Part shown: positions 15,317 to 23,761 of the stretch, piece by piece
How the letters are laid out: every line of letters starts with the position of its first letter
How positions within the stretch are numbered: position 1 is the stretch's first letter
Origin: Acidobacteriota bacterium
Lineage (GTDB): Bacteria; Acidobacteriota; Terriglobia; Bryobacterales; Bryobacteraceae
Direction of reading: 5' to 3'
NCBI GenBank assembly: GCA_003223115.1
Contig: QHXW01000181.1
Location: 1 to 33,508 of the forward strand
DNA length: 33,508 nt
Notes under the pieces: generated by a model
Databases searched by the model: none
What the model was told of the DNA's origin: nothing
What the model saw: only the letters and a program-made list of their open reading frames with translations
Program-made: the position numbers and the translations under genes

Positions 15317-17030
15317 TTCACATTCTGAGTGGGGCGCACGGTGTAGTTCCAACGACCGAGCATCTCGTGGGGAATGGGGTTGAGTTGACGCATTTCGGCA
15401 TCTGAGATCTTGATTCCGATGTCGTAGTTCTCGGGCATGAGGTAGGCGCCGACGGTGAGGCCAGATTCCGTTTTGGTTGTACGAATGAAGTTGAGGATCT
15501 TGTCGATGTCTGTGAGGGGTTCGTCCGCCCAGTTTTTGCTGATTTGGCTGAATAGGCGGTGCTCGATGGGATTCCACTTGGAAGCGCCGGGGGGATAGTG
15601 ACTGACGGTAACGACGAGACCGAGGGGAGTGCAGATTGTGTCCTGAAGCGCTTTCCTCCAGACGCGGCAGCGCGGGCCGTTACTTCCTCCGCCGTCCGCC
15701 AGGATGAATAGTTCGCGTGCCGTTGGGTATCGTTGGCATCCCTCCTTCAACCACCACCGAGCGATGGCGTCGACAGCAAAGGCCGGCGTGTTGTGGCTGG
15801 TGCCCACGAACACAGCGCCCCGGTTGGCCTGCGGGTCGTAAATGCCGTAGGGGATGGCCAGGCCGTCGGCCTCCGAGCGAAAATCATGATCCTTTACCAG
15901 AACGGTTTCGCGATCCCACTTGGCACCGGCGTTCTTGAAGTTGCCCACTTGCTCCGTCTTCTTGGCATCGACACTGATGACGGGCAGGCCTTGGTTGGCA
16001 AACCGTTCGCGTTGCTGCCCGATGTAAAGGAACTGTTGATTGCGATCCGGGTTTTTGGTGGAGGCGATCTGTTTGCGGTTCACGCGGAGTTTGAAGTCCA
16101 TCTCTTTGAGCAGGCGACCCACGGTGTTCTTGCTCACGGCGATTCCCAAAGTGGTGAGTTCTTCGGCAACCTTGCGCGTCGTTCGCCGGCTCCACTTCAC
16201 TCCCGTGATGGGGTCTCCGGCGGTGTCGTGGCGCATCAGTTCTTCGATTCGGGAGATGACTTCGGGCGTTTTTTTTTCAGCGGCTTGCGTCCACCACCGG
16301 CTTTGCGGATACGGTCGATTGCCAAATCTTGTTCCAGCAGTTCACGCCGACCCTTGGCCACCGTATGCGGGTCCATGCCGATGAACTCGGCAATCCTTTG
16401 GTCACCTCCATAGCCGAGTTTGAGTGACTCCAACCCTGCATACAGGCGACGTTGCTTTTCATCCAGCACGCTGGAGAACAGAAGTAACAGAACAATCGCT
16501 GCTTTTAATTCGTCGGACACAACCTCTGCCTTGACCAAACTGCCGGCCAGAGTCGGCTCGGCTTGAAGCACGTGGCGGGCCAGCAGTTGGCGCTTGCGGA
16601 GAACCGGATTCATCGAACAGTACAAATACAATCCGTCCACTGGCTCGCGAGTCACGCGCTCGTGTTGCACCAGCCTCAGCAGCGGTTCCTTGGTCCCGAC
16701 GTGCAGCAGGTGATCCAACTCCTCGGCAAAATGTCCGGCCGAGGAATTCTCGACAAAAGCCTGGGCCGTATCCAGCAGAGTGCCGTAGCGGGAGAACCAG
16801 ACGGACTGGTAAGACCACAGGCCGTTCTGGTCGAAGTGAGCAGTTTCATCCAACGTGTAGTAACTGCCACGATGGGAGTAGCTGGTCCGATAGGCGAGTT
16901 GCTTCAGTTTGCGGAAGACTGTGACGTCCACCTCCGTTCCCAACGCCTTCTTCAACTCAGGCATGGTAGCGATCTTGCTCCGCCGGAGCGCCTTGGCCAG
17001 GTCATCGGCGTGGAAGGATTCCGTTCTCAT
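15313..17030 (-). CDS. ISAzo13-family transposase read across an A9 frameshift site (about 572 aa)
   Basis: Two overlapping frames together give one transposase. The first (ATG 17030) carries about 170 residues with winged-helix-like segments ('LKKALGTEVDVTVFRKLKQ', 'YYTLDE'), then the ISAzo13 start 'EKQRRLYAGLESLKLGYGG' and 'GGGRKPLKKK'. By itself it stops at 16236-16238. A shift of -1 on the run of nine A (16269-16277) continues as 'TPEVISRIEELMRHDTAGDP' into the DDE domain: Asp in 'PVISVDAKK', Asp in 'ILADGGGSNG' and Glu in 'NPIEHRLFSQISKNW'. The C-terminus 'GRWNYTV' is complete. A ten-A run would make the frame continuous, so programmed frameshifting, transcript slippage or a miscounted homopolymer are all possible. 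Element ends were not found. Confidence 0.82.
16269..16277 (-). promoter_or_regulatory. A9 slippery run in transposase gene
   Basis: Nine A on the coding (minus) strand in a GC-rich setting, exactly where the transposase changes frame by -1 (CTG AAA AAA AAA then ACG). Such runs act as programmed frameshift or slippage sites in many insertion sequences. Confidence 0.5.
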
Positions 17031-17033
17031 AAT

Positions 17034-17078
17034 GTTAGAAGTCTACCTGTAAAATGATTCCCCAGGTAGAAGTCTAAC
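17034..17078. repeat. Inverted and direct repeat just before the transposase start
   Basis: The arms 17034-17049 and 17063-17078 are inverted with two mismatches in 16 bases. The core TAGAAGTCTA is also a direct repeat (17036-17045 and 17067-17076). It lies 4-48 bases upstream of the transposase ATG. It could be an operator for the transposase's own N-terminal DNA-binding region or part of the element end. No matching copy was found beyond the transposase stop near 15300. Confidence 0.5.
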
Positions 17079-17139
17079 AAAATAAGCGCCTGTCCACCGC
17101 GCCAATACGGCCCGGACTACCATCGATATTGCCTCTTAG

Positions 17140-17731
17140 CGATTACGACCCGTCTCCGCTGACGATCTCAAAGAAAAGAAAGACCAACCTGCAAGATCTG
17201 CGCTTGACTATGTGATTTTGTTATTGGGCCGCTCCTAAGTCCGGGTGCGGTGACACGCACAGCGGCCGGCGCGGGCTTCGGCCAGTTGCGGCATCATCCG
17301 CGTGCGTGGGGCCAAGGCGGCCGGGGTTATGCAAAGAGGTTTGCCTCCGGGTTCGGCCAGCGCGCGGTCAAAGGCACTATACAATTTGGCGTCGGCACCC
17401 TTCGTCATGAAGATCCGCGATCGACGAAACCGCTCAAGCCGCCTGGCTTCCGGGCCAAGATGAAAGATGCTTTGCGCAAGACGTTCACCGTGCGCAGCTC
17501 GGGCACAACAAACGGGGCGTGGCCGCGGGACGCATTTCGGGAGCTGTGAGTTCGGGGCTGGCCTCGCAAGCCTGGCAACCTGCGGCCGCAGCCGGAATCG
17601 GCACAGGGCTGGCCAGCGGCGGTATAGCGCTGGGAGCCGATCTGGGTATCAACACCGCGCGCGAATTCATCCCGGATACAAAGAAACACCACCGGGAGCA
17701 ACACGGCCGGCGCAATCGCCATCGATCTTAG
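17140..17731 (+). pseudogene. Relic of an acidobacterial envelope-type hypothetical protein
   Basis: Pieces in successive frames read 'DDLKEKKDQPARSALDYVI', 'GPLLSPGAVTRTAAGAGFGQ' then 'HPRAWGQGGRGYAKRFASGF' and 'TLRHEDPR'. After a further break come 'AAGRISGAVSSGLASQAWQP' and 'LGINTAREFIPDTKKHH', with the stop at 17729-17731. This pattern (WGQG..GY.KRF.S.FGQ, HED.R, S...AWQP, AREF.PD) resembles an uncharacterised protein family often seen in Acidobacteria and probably associated with the cell envelope; I know no function for it. The break near 17512 is repaired by one extra G in GGGG; the one near 17205 is less clear. The N-terminus is missing or lies under the ISAzo13-type element, which may have inserted there. 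Confidence 0.5.
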
Positions 17732-17826
17732 GAAACGCCGGCGCTAAGGGTTGCCGGTTCGGTGAGGAAATACAGTGAAGCCTGCATGCAGCAAGCAATC
17801 CTATTGACGGCAGTTGATTTGGAACA

Positions 17827-18588
17827 TTAGAAATTAAAATGCCAGCCGACATCAGCCGTACGCGCTTCCACCACATTCCACTCGCCCACGGGAAGATCCA
17901 CTTCGATATCGCCTTTGAAGCGGCCCGCCCGGTAGCCGCCGGGCAGTGGCTCTGATGCGACTACACCTTTAGGAAATCCGAGTGCATGCCCGGACACGCC
18001 GAGTGATTCGAGCGCAATGTCCCCACTCACGCGAATGCGCGTTGTCAGTATGCGCCAGCCCGAGCTCACGGCCAGCAGGCCGCCAATGGTAATCAAGACG
18101 CTCTGGGTGACGAGTAGGCCTAGCGGCATCTGCAGGATCCCTTGGTTCGCCGTTCCAGCAGCCAACAAGGTGCCCGGTATGAGCATGGTCAGGGCGAGCG
18201 CCGGTGTCCAGGGTAGCATGCGCGTGGCCCGATATCTTTTGATCACGAAGTGTCCCCAGGCCTGGCGCGCCAACTTACGACGGTAAACATCGCGACGTTG
18301 CCGCCGGCCATTTACCACGCGCGTCGTGCTTTCCACTGGCAAGTCAATATCGCGTTCCTTGTAATCTGTGCGCTGGAGAAAGATGTGCCACAGTTCGACA
18401 ACTTGCTGTTTCTTAATGATGGCGACCACTCTAGTTGGTTGAGTTAGGCCGGCGCCGTTCGATCTGGACTCAAAGTTGAACATCTGCCGACAGAAATGCG
18501 TTACCCGCGCCGGATGCGCTGGAAATGTAACTTTATGCCTAACATGCTGTCCCAACAAATGCATGCCGTCAATATTCTCTTTGGTCAA
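17827..18588 (-). CDS. Uncertain membrane protein of unknown function (up to 253 aa)
   Basis: The C-terminal half looks like protein sequence. There is one hydrophobic segment 'LALTMLIPGTLLAAG', then 'GLLVTQSVLITIGGLLAVSS', and after it a beta-rich soluble part ending '...EARTADVGWHFNF'. The first ~90 residues are of unusual composition and may not be translated. The start is unclear: TTG at 18588 has no ribosome site, and an ATG at residue 124 would leave 130 residues with the two membrane segments. I do not recognise a family. It sits on the same strand just downstream of the broken acylase gene, in a region full of frame breaks, so it may itself be damaged. Confidence 0.35.
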   Translation of the reverse strand: MTKENIDGMHLLGQHVRHKVTFPAHPARVTHFCRQMFNFESRSNGAGLTQPTRVVAIIKKQQVVELWHIFLQRTDYKERDIDLPVESTTRVVNGRRQRRDVYRRKLARQAWGHFVIKRYRATRMLPWTPALALTMLIPGTLLAAGTANQGILQMPLGLLVTQSVLITIGGLLAVSSGWRILTTRIRVSGDIALESLGVSGHALGFPKGVVASEPLPGGYRAGRFKGDIEVDLPVGEWNVVEARTADVGWHFNF

Positions 18589-18649
18589 CGATGAGCAGAT
18601 CGCTTCGAGCTGATATATGGGGCTGCCACTTGCAGCACCGTCTCAGCAC

Positions 18650-20856
18650 TTACTTGAACAACAGCTTGATGCGGTCCTTATCACCCCAAACAGACTCGGC
18701 ATGGGGCCCAGGATCTCGGAGGGAGTGAACCAAAAGCGCTTCAGCTTCCGGGCGCTGTGGAGTTTCGCCTGATCGTTATCGTGCGCCGATGACGACTGCT
18801 CCGACTCACCATACGGGAGCAGGCTCCAGATCCGCTTGGCCTCGCTTTCTATTACCAACTTGAGGTGCGCCCACCCGTCATTGCAGAAAATCCTGCCATC
18901 TTCCTGCTCTGGACCCTCATCCGGATGCAGAACTCCGAACGTATTCGTGCTGTCCACGGGAAAAACGCCGCTGCGAACGACAACGTTGATTTCGCCCCAG
19001 GGCACTTGCGATTTCCCCAAGCGCTTCTCAAGCCGCGCGATGGCTTCTTCGAGCGCACGCCAGGCCATGTCTTGTTCGCCAACCGATTGTATATCGATGC
19101 GCGCCCGTTCGTAGGAAATGAAACGCGAAAACTTCGACGCAGAGAAAAGGTCCTTGTAGGCCTTGGCCCAATAATAAAGATACGTGTATGCGACGGAGGC
19201 CTTGCTGGAGTGGCGGTCCCAGGCACGAAGACACGCCATCTGCGCGAGGCTCGCGTCGTTCAGCGGTTCACGTTTGGCGGCTGCATTCACCAGTAATGGA
19301 ACGATGACGTCGGCGGGCAGGACGTAAGTATCAAACCCAAGTTCGATCATTTCCTCGAGCGTAAATTTCCTGTCCTCGCCCGACATCCGGAACAGCCGCT
19401 CTCCCCGCGTATTCAACACCTCTTCACCCGCATCGGCTTTGGGAGTCACCTGCAAATAGTACGGGGCGGGCTCGAGCGGTTTCAACCCAGAGTTCCAGGT
19501 CGCGACCCAAGGTGGATTGTTGCAGTTCTGCAGAAATCCGGAAGGCGGATTCAGAAGTTGCGGGTAACGTTCGAACGGAATATACGGGCCCCACTCGGTC
19601 TCCTTGGTCCATCCCGGCACCGGCTTCGACCAATCAACATCTTCAGCCCGCGGGGCCACATTGCCGTTATGAACCCAGATGTTCACGGCATCGGAGTAAA
19701 GGAGGTTCCACCGCGGCATCAACTGACGCGCCAGAGCGCCCTTAAACTGATCAAGGTTCCGCGCCTTCATGAGTAAGTAGAGGCCCGTCGAATAATTGAC
19801 GCCATCGTAATTTGGAACCTTTACCGAGTAAGCTCTGTGCCGCTCCTTGTCCACTCGAATGATAGGACCATGGTGCGTGTAATATAGCGGCAGCGTGATG
19901 GTCTCCATGCCTCGCGGCCCACTGACCCGGAATGTCTCGTTCTCGACCTGAATGTCGCGCCACTTTCCTCCGTAGAGATATTGCGAGCCGTTTTCCGGGT
20001 TGAGCTTCTCTTCGTAAATGTCGCCGATGTTCGGCTGGTTCCCACGTTACAGACCACGTGATTTTGTCGTTGAAGCCTGCAAGAAACAACGGGCTGCCGA
20101 ACCAACTGACGCCGCCCGCGTCCAGCTTGCCGGGAGTAAGCAGGTGGGCTTCGTACTTTGAAGCGATTGGCCCACGGCATATGCAGGTGTTCGACGTGTA
20201 TAATTCTGCCGTTAGCCGACTTCGATGGTGCTATGGCCCACTGGTTGGAACCGAAATCCGGAAACGACTCAGCGCCTCCGGTGAGTTTCAACAGCGCATC
20301 GCCGACGCTATTAAAAGCGCATGTACTGGCTGCGCTCCAGGGCTTCTACGTCCTCTGCTGTGATTCCGTCGATCCAGGCCGGGATCTCCGCGCGATGCTC
20401 CGCAATGTATTGATTGACACCTCGCGCAAAGGCATCCAGAATGCGATAGGTGCTGCTCTCGATCTTGCCCTTGTTTTCGACAACGCACTTTTTCGTATGA
20501 GAAAGCCGCGCGAGATAATCCCCATCCCAACGGTACTCGTACGGGATGAAGTGCAGGTATCCGTCGCCCAGGGCGCTGAAGCCCTGTACCTCAGCCCGGC
20601 GGCCCTGCGCTTCGCGATATTCCAGCATCATGCGCTCCAAGTGATCCTGCGCTTGAGTGTAACTGTAGCCGAAGAACGTCGCCTCTTCGGTTTCGCCTAC
20701 GATGTGAGGCACGCCGAAGTCATCGCGATAGATGCTTACCTTTGCGGCTAATGGATCGGGTAGGGCGCTGGCACCGAATGCCAAAGCGCCCAAGACCACG
20801 GCAGCGTAAGACAGCAACAGACGAAATGCGATGATGCGACCTACGGATTGGAACAA
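18650..20856 (-). pseudogene. Penicillin acylase family (peptidase S45) gene with four frame breaks
   Basis: Members are exported N-terminal-nucleophile hydrolases that cleave amides such as acyl-homoserine lactones or beta-lactams after self-processing. The pieces in order are: a signal peptide and 'KVSIYRDDFGVPHIVGETEE' with 'GYSYTQAQDHLERM' (20856-20311); 'GAESFPDFGSNQWAIAPSKS', where the Ser after Gly would be the mature beta-chain nucleophile; 'YEAHLLTPGKLDAGGVSWFG' with 'GFNDKITWSVTW'; and 'NQPNIGDIYEEKLNPENG' through 'YYTHHGPII' and 'KRFWFTPSEIL'. The tail 'ESVWGDKDRIKLLFK' ends at TAA 18650-18652. Breaks near 20313, 20165 and 20045 are each repaired by deleting one base from TTTT, AAA and GGG; the one near 18700 needs two bases. 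It begins 45 bases after actE on the same strand. The probable start is TTG 20856. Confidence 0.82.
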
Positions 20857-20901
20857 AGTATAGCAACCAGCCCGTCTGTTCGGAGCCTGGACGAGAGCGA
20901 C

Positions 20902-21255
20902 TTAATGTTTGGAGCGCATATACGCGATCACCTTCCCGATCTGGTCATCGGTCAGGTAATCGCGAAACGCGGGCATGATGAATCCGCCATTCTTGATCTT
21001 GGCCGCCACCAGTTCGTCAGTCGGCTTGGTCCGGGAAAGCGGCATCTTCTCGCTTTGAAACAGCCCGAACAGATTGGGTCCGAACTTATTGCGCTTCGGT
21101 TTGTTGATCTCATGACAGATGGAGCAGTTTTCGAGATACAGATAACGGCCCACGCGGAGCGGCTTCTCCCAAGGAGGCGGAGTTCTCTCGCCGGCTCGCG
21201 CATGCACCGACATTACGGCCAGCGAAATCAGCAGCCATCCGGCCTTGCGGATCAT
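20902..21255 (-). CDS. actE: ActE, mono-haem cytochrome c of alternative complex III (117 aa)
   Basis: A signal peptide (MIRKAGWLLISLAVMSVHA) is followed by one haem-binding motif CSICH (residues 44-48) and a likely axial Met in 'GFIMPAF' (Met94). It is a class I cytochrome c exposed to the periplasm. Within alternative complex III the mono-haem subunit passes electrons out of the quinol-oxidising complex. The ATG at 21255 overlaps the actD stop as ATGA, so I prefer it to upstream in-frame codons. It is the last intact gene of the operon; a broken acylase gene follows 45 bases later. Confidence 0.85.
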   Translation of the reverse strand: MIRKAGWLLISLAVMSVHARAGERTPPPWEKPLRVGRYLYLENCSICHEINKPKRNKFGPNLFGLFQSEKMPLSRTKPTDELVAAKIKNGGFIMPAFRDYLTDDQIGKVIAYMRSKH

Positions 21256-21755
21256 TCGGTCTCCGTTTCTTCGACGATGTCCTGAGCTCCCGCCACCTCG
21301 AAACAACGCACAACGCGAGGCACGGATTCTTGGGGGCACTCGATCCGCAGAAAAGCCGAGTCGTCCTTCAATGCCGGTGGTGGTGCTCCGTCGCGTCTCA
21401 ACAGCCGGCCTTCCCGTAGGAACGCGAGCACCACGCCTGCCACCGCTCCAGCCATAATCAATTCGAACGAAACCACGCCTGTGGCCCAGCCGGAAACCAG
21501 CGGCATGCCTCCAGTGACCAGCGGATAATTGTGTTGCGTGAAAAAAATGAATGCCGTCGTCAAAGTGCCGCTGACAAGCGCTCCCAAGACAGCCGCAAGC
21601 GAGATATGGCTTCGCCGCTCCAGCATGCCCTCAGGAAGTTCGAGCGGCCGGTAGGAGAACAGCTCGATGTCATTCGCAGAGAAGCCCTCCGCTCGGAGCG
21701 CCGAGACAGCCTGCACCGTCGAGTCTGCCGTCAGAAATTCAGCCGTGAGCAACAT
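21252..21755 (-). CDS. actD: ActD, DUF3341 membrane subunit of alternative complex III (167 aa)
   Basis: A protein of the ActD/DUF3341 type: a small N-terminal domain ('VQAVSALRAEGFSANDIELFS'), two transmembrane helices ('ISLAAVLGALVSGTLTTAF' and 'ELIMAGAVAGVVLAFL') and a short C-terminal alpha-beta part ('FLRIEC..ESVPRVVRCFEVAGA'). In the complex it anchors on the ActC side and holds no redox centre. The 5' end overlaps actC by 17 bases and the 3' end overlaps actE by 4, which indicates tightly coupled translation. The order matches other act operons. Confidence 0.88.
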   Translation of the reverse strand: MLLTAEFLTADSTVQAVSALRAEGFSANDIELFSYRPLELPEGMLERRSHISLAAVLGALVSGTLTTAFIFFTQHNYPLVTGGMPLVSGWATGVVSFELIMAGAVAGVVLAFLREGRLLRRDGAPPPALKDDSAFLRIECPQESVPRVVRCFEVAGAQDIVEETETE

Positions 21756-23046
21756 CCTCGTACTCCCAAACAGCGATTACCGGAAAGAGCCGCGCGAAAA
21801 GCAGATAGAGCAGCGTCATGGTCACAAACGAAGCTGCCGTGATGGTGATCTCGACCCAGGTCGGAGAATAGGCGCCCCACGCCGAGGCCAGGCGAGGCCG
21901 GGAGAGCGCGTTCACGACGATCAGAAAACGCTCGATCCACATGCCGATCAGCACCGTCACGGCGCAGATAGTGACCGTTCGAATGGACCGCAGCCGCCGG
22001 ATGCTCAGCAGCATGAACGGAACCACAAAATTGAGGATCACCATGGACCAGAAGTAAGGCGCAAAATCTCCGTAGATGCGGCTTTCGAAGACGGAGTACT
22101 CGGCGGGCTGCTTGCCGTACCAGATGGTGAGATGCTCAGCCACGGTGAAGTAAATCCAAAGCAGACTCATCAACAGCAGCAGCTTGCCGAGATTATCGAA
22201 GTGCAAGGGCCGCAGGTAACTCTCCAGATGCAAAAAGCGGCGCAGTGACGCCATCACGATCACCAGTGCGGCGATCCCGCTGAAAATCGCGCCCACCACA
22301 AAGTAGGGTCCGAAGATGGTGCTGTGCCACATCGGCACAATGGCCATGGCGAAATCCCACGCCACCACTGTATGCACCGATACCGCGATGGCCAGAACGA
22401 TGGCGGCCATCAGTTTCATTGCTCGCTCCAGCGCGTGCCACTGGCGATCACTTCCCACCCATTTCAAAGCGAGCAGCCGGTATAGGTTGCGTTGCCAACC
22501 TCGCGAACGAGTCGCCAGTTGAGCCAGGTCCGGAATAAGAGGCAAGTAAAGATAGAGTGAGCTGGCAATCAAGTAAGTGAAGATCGCGGTCAGATCCCAA
22601 AGCAGCGGCGACCTGAAGTTGGGCCAGAGCAGGCGCGTATTCGGATAGGGGATCAGCCAGTAAAAAAGCCACACGCGGCCCAGGTGAATCAGGGGCAGGA
22701 TGGCGCCGATCATCAAGGCGAACACGGTGATGGCCTCGGCTGCCCGCGTCACCGGTTTTCGCCAGCCGGCATGCGTCAATCGCAGAATCGCCGAGATTAG
22801 CGTACCGGCGTGAGAGATGCCGATCCAGAAAACGAAATCGGCTTCATAGAAAGCCCAGAATACAGGCCGGCGATAACCCGCGATCCCGAGGCCCTTCGCG
22901 ATCTGGTATCCCCAGGCGGCCAGGCCCGCAGCCACAATGACGGCGCACAGCGTGACAGCAATCCAGTAGCGCGAACCGGCTCGGGAAAGAGGTCGCCAGA
23001 GTTCGGTTCGAACGCGCGGATCCGGAATTTCAGCTACGGTCGCCAT
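21739..23046 (-). CDS. actC: ActC, NrfD/PsrC-type quinol-binding membrane subunit (435 aa)
   Basis: A polytopic membrane protein of the NrfD/PsrC family with about ten hydrophobic segments, beginning 'SRYWIAVTLCAVIVAAGLAA'. It forms the menaquinol/quinol site of alternative complex III and may take part in proton translocation. The segments 'FWAFYEADFVFWIGISHAGT' and 'WDFAMAIVPMWHSTIFGPYF' carry the polar and His residues usual near the quinol pocket. The start is ATG 23046; a GTG at 23055, overlapping the actB2 stop as GTGA, is an equally possible start three codons upstream. It ends 17 bases inside actD. The second NrfD-type subunit (ActF) of many operons is absent from the window. Confidence 0.92.
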   Translation of the reverse strand: MATVAEIPDPRVRTELWRPLSRAGSRYWIAVTLCAVIVAAGLAAWGYQIAKGLGIAGYRRPVFWAFYEADFVFWIGISHAGTLISAILRLTHAGWRKPVTRAAEAITVFALMIGAILPLIHLGRVWLFYWLIPYPNTRLLWPNFRSPLLWDLTAIFTYLIASSLYLYLPLIPDLAQLATRSRGWQRNLYRLLALKWVGSDRQWHALERAMKLMAAIVLAIAVSVHTVVAWDFAMAIVPMWHSTIFGPYFVVGAIFSGIAALVIVMASLRRFLHLESYLRPLHFDNLGKLLLLMSLLWIYFTVAEHLTIWYGKQPAEYSVFESRIYGDFAPYFWSMVILNFVVPFMLLSIRRLRSIRTVTICAVTVLIGMWIERFLIVVNALSRPRLASAWGAYSPTWVEITITAASFVTMTLLYLLFARLFPVIAVWEYEDVAHG

Positions 23047-23051
23047 CGGTA

Positions 23052-23756
23052 TCACTCGCCGCGTTTCAGATAGAACACCTTCGGCTGTGTACCCAGGTCT
23101 TCCATGAACCTTGTCGCACGGCCGCTCTGAGCCAAGCGCGAGACTCTGCTGGCCGGGTCATTCAAGTCACCGAACACCATCGCTTCGGCGGGACAGGATT
23201 GTACGCACGCCGGCTGCACTTCGCCATCACGAAGCGACCTGGACTCCTGTTTTGCTTCGAGCTCCGCCCGTTTGATCCGCTGGGAGCAGAACGTGCACTT
23301 CTCCATCACACCCACGGGCCTGACGAAAACGTCGGGATTGAGCTGCAGAGTCAGAGGCTCCGGCCAGACGGGTTCAAACCAATTGAAGAACCGGACGCTG
23401 TACGGGCAGTTGTTGGCGCAATAACGGGTCCCGACGCAGCGGTTGTACACCTGCACGTTAAGTCCTTCGGCATTGTGATAAGTCGCATACACCGGACAAA
23501 CCGGCTCACACGGCGCTTCGTCACACTGCTGGCACAGCACCGGCATGAATTTCACTTTGATGTCCGGGAATGCGCCCTCGTAATAACGATCGATGCGGAT
23601 CCAGTGGAACGCTCTCCCTTTCGCAGCCGAATCCGGCGTCGATAGAGGCAGATTATTCTCGGCGTGACACGCTGCCACGCACGCTTCACAACCGGTGCAA
23701 CGATCCAAGTCGATGGCCATTCCCCATCGGTGCGGCTTAGTGTCTTGTTGGTCCAT
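23052..23756 (-). CDS. actB2: ActB2, four-cluster ferredoxin-type subunit of alternative complex III (234 aa)
   Basis: An iron-sulfur protein with the repeated cysteine pattern of NrfC/PsrB-type subunits: 'CTGCEACVAAC' (C20, C23, C26, C30), 'CQQCDEAPCEPVCP', 'CVGTRYCANNCP', 'CTFC' and 'CVQSCP'. This is enough for three to four [FeS] clusters, which carry electrons from the quinol site toward the haem subunits. In many bacteria this part is fused to the molybdopterin-like part as one ActB; here they are two genes five bases apart. It overlaps or abuts actC at its 3' end (TGA 23052-23054). Confidence 0.92.
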   Translation of the reverse strand: MDQQDTKPHRWGMAIDLDRCTGCEACVAACHAENNLPLSTPDSAAKGRAFHWIRIDRYYEGAFPDIKVKFMPVLCQQCDEAPCEPVCPVYATYHNAEGLNVQVYNRCVGTRYCANNCPYSVRFFNWFEPVWPEPLTLQLNPDVFVRPVGVMEKCTFCSQRIKRAELEAKQESRSLRDGEVQPACVQSCPAEAMVFGDLNDPASRVSRLAQSGRATRFMEDLGTQPKVFYLKRGE

Positions 23757-23761
23757 GGCGT

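Noticed and set aside
15733-16413. Plus-strand open frame (226 codons) opposite the transposase
   Set aside because: Antisense shadow; the minus strand carries clear DDE motifs there.
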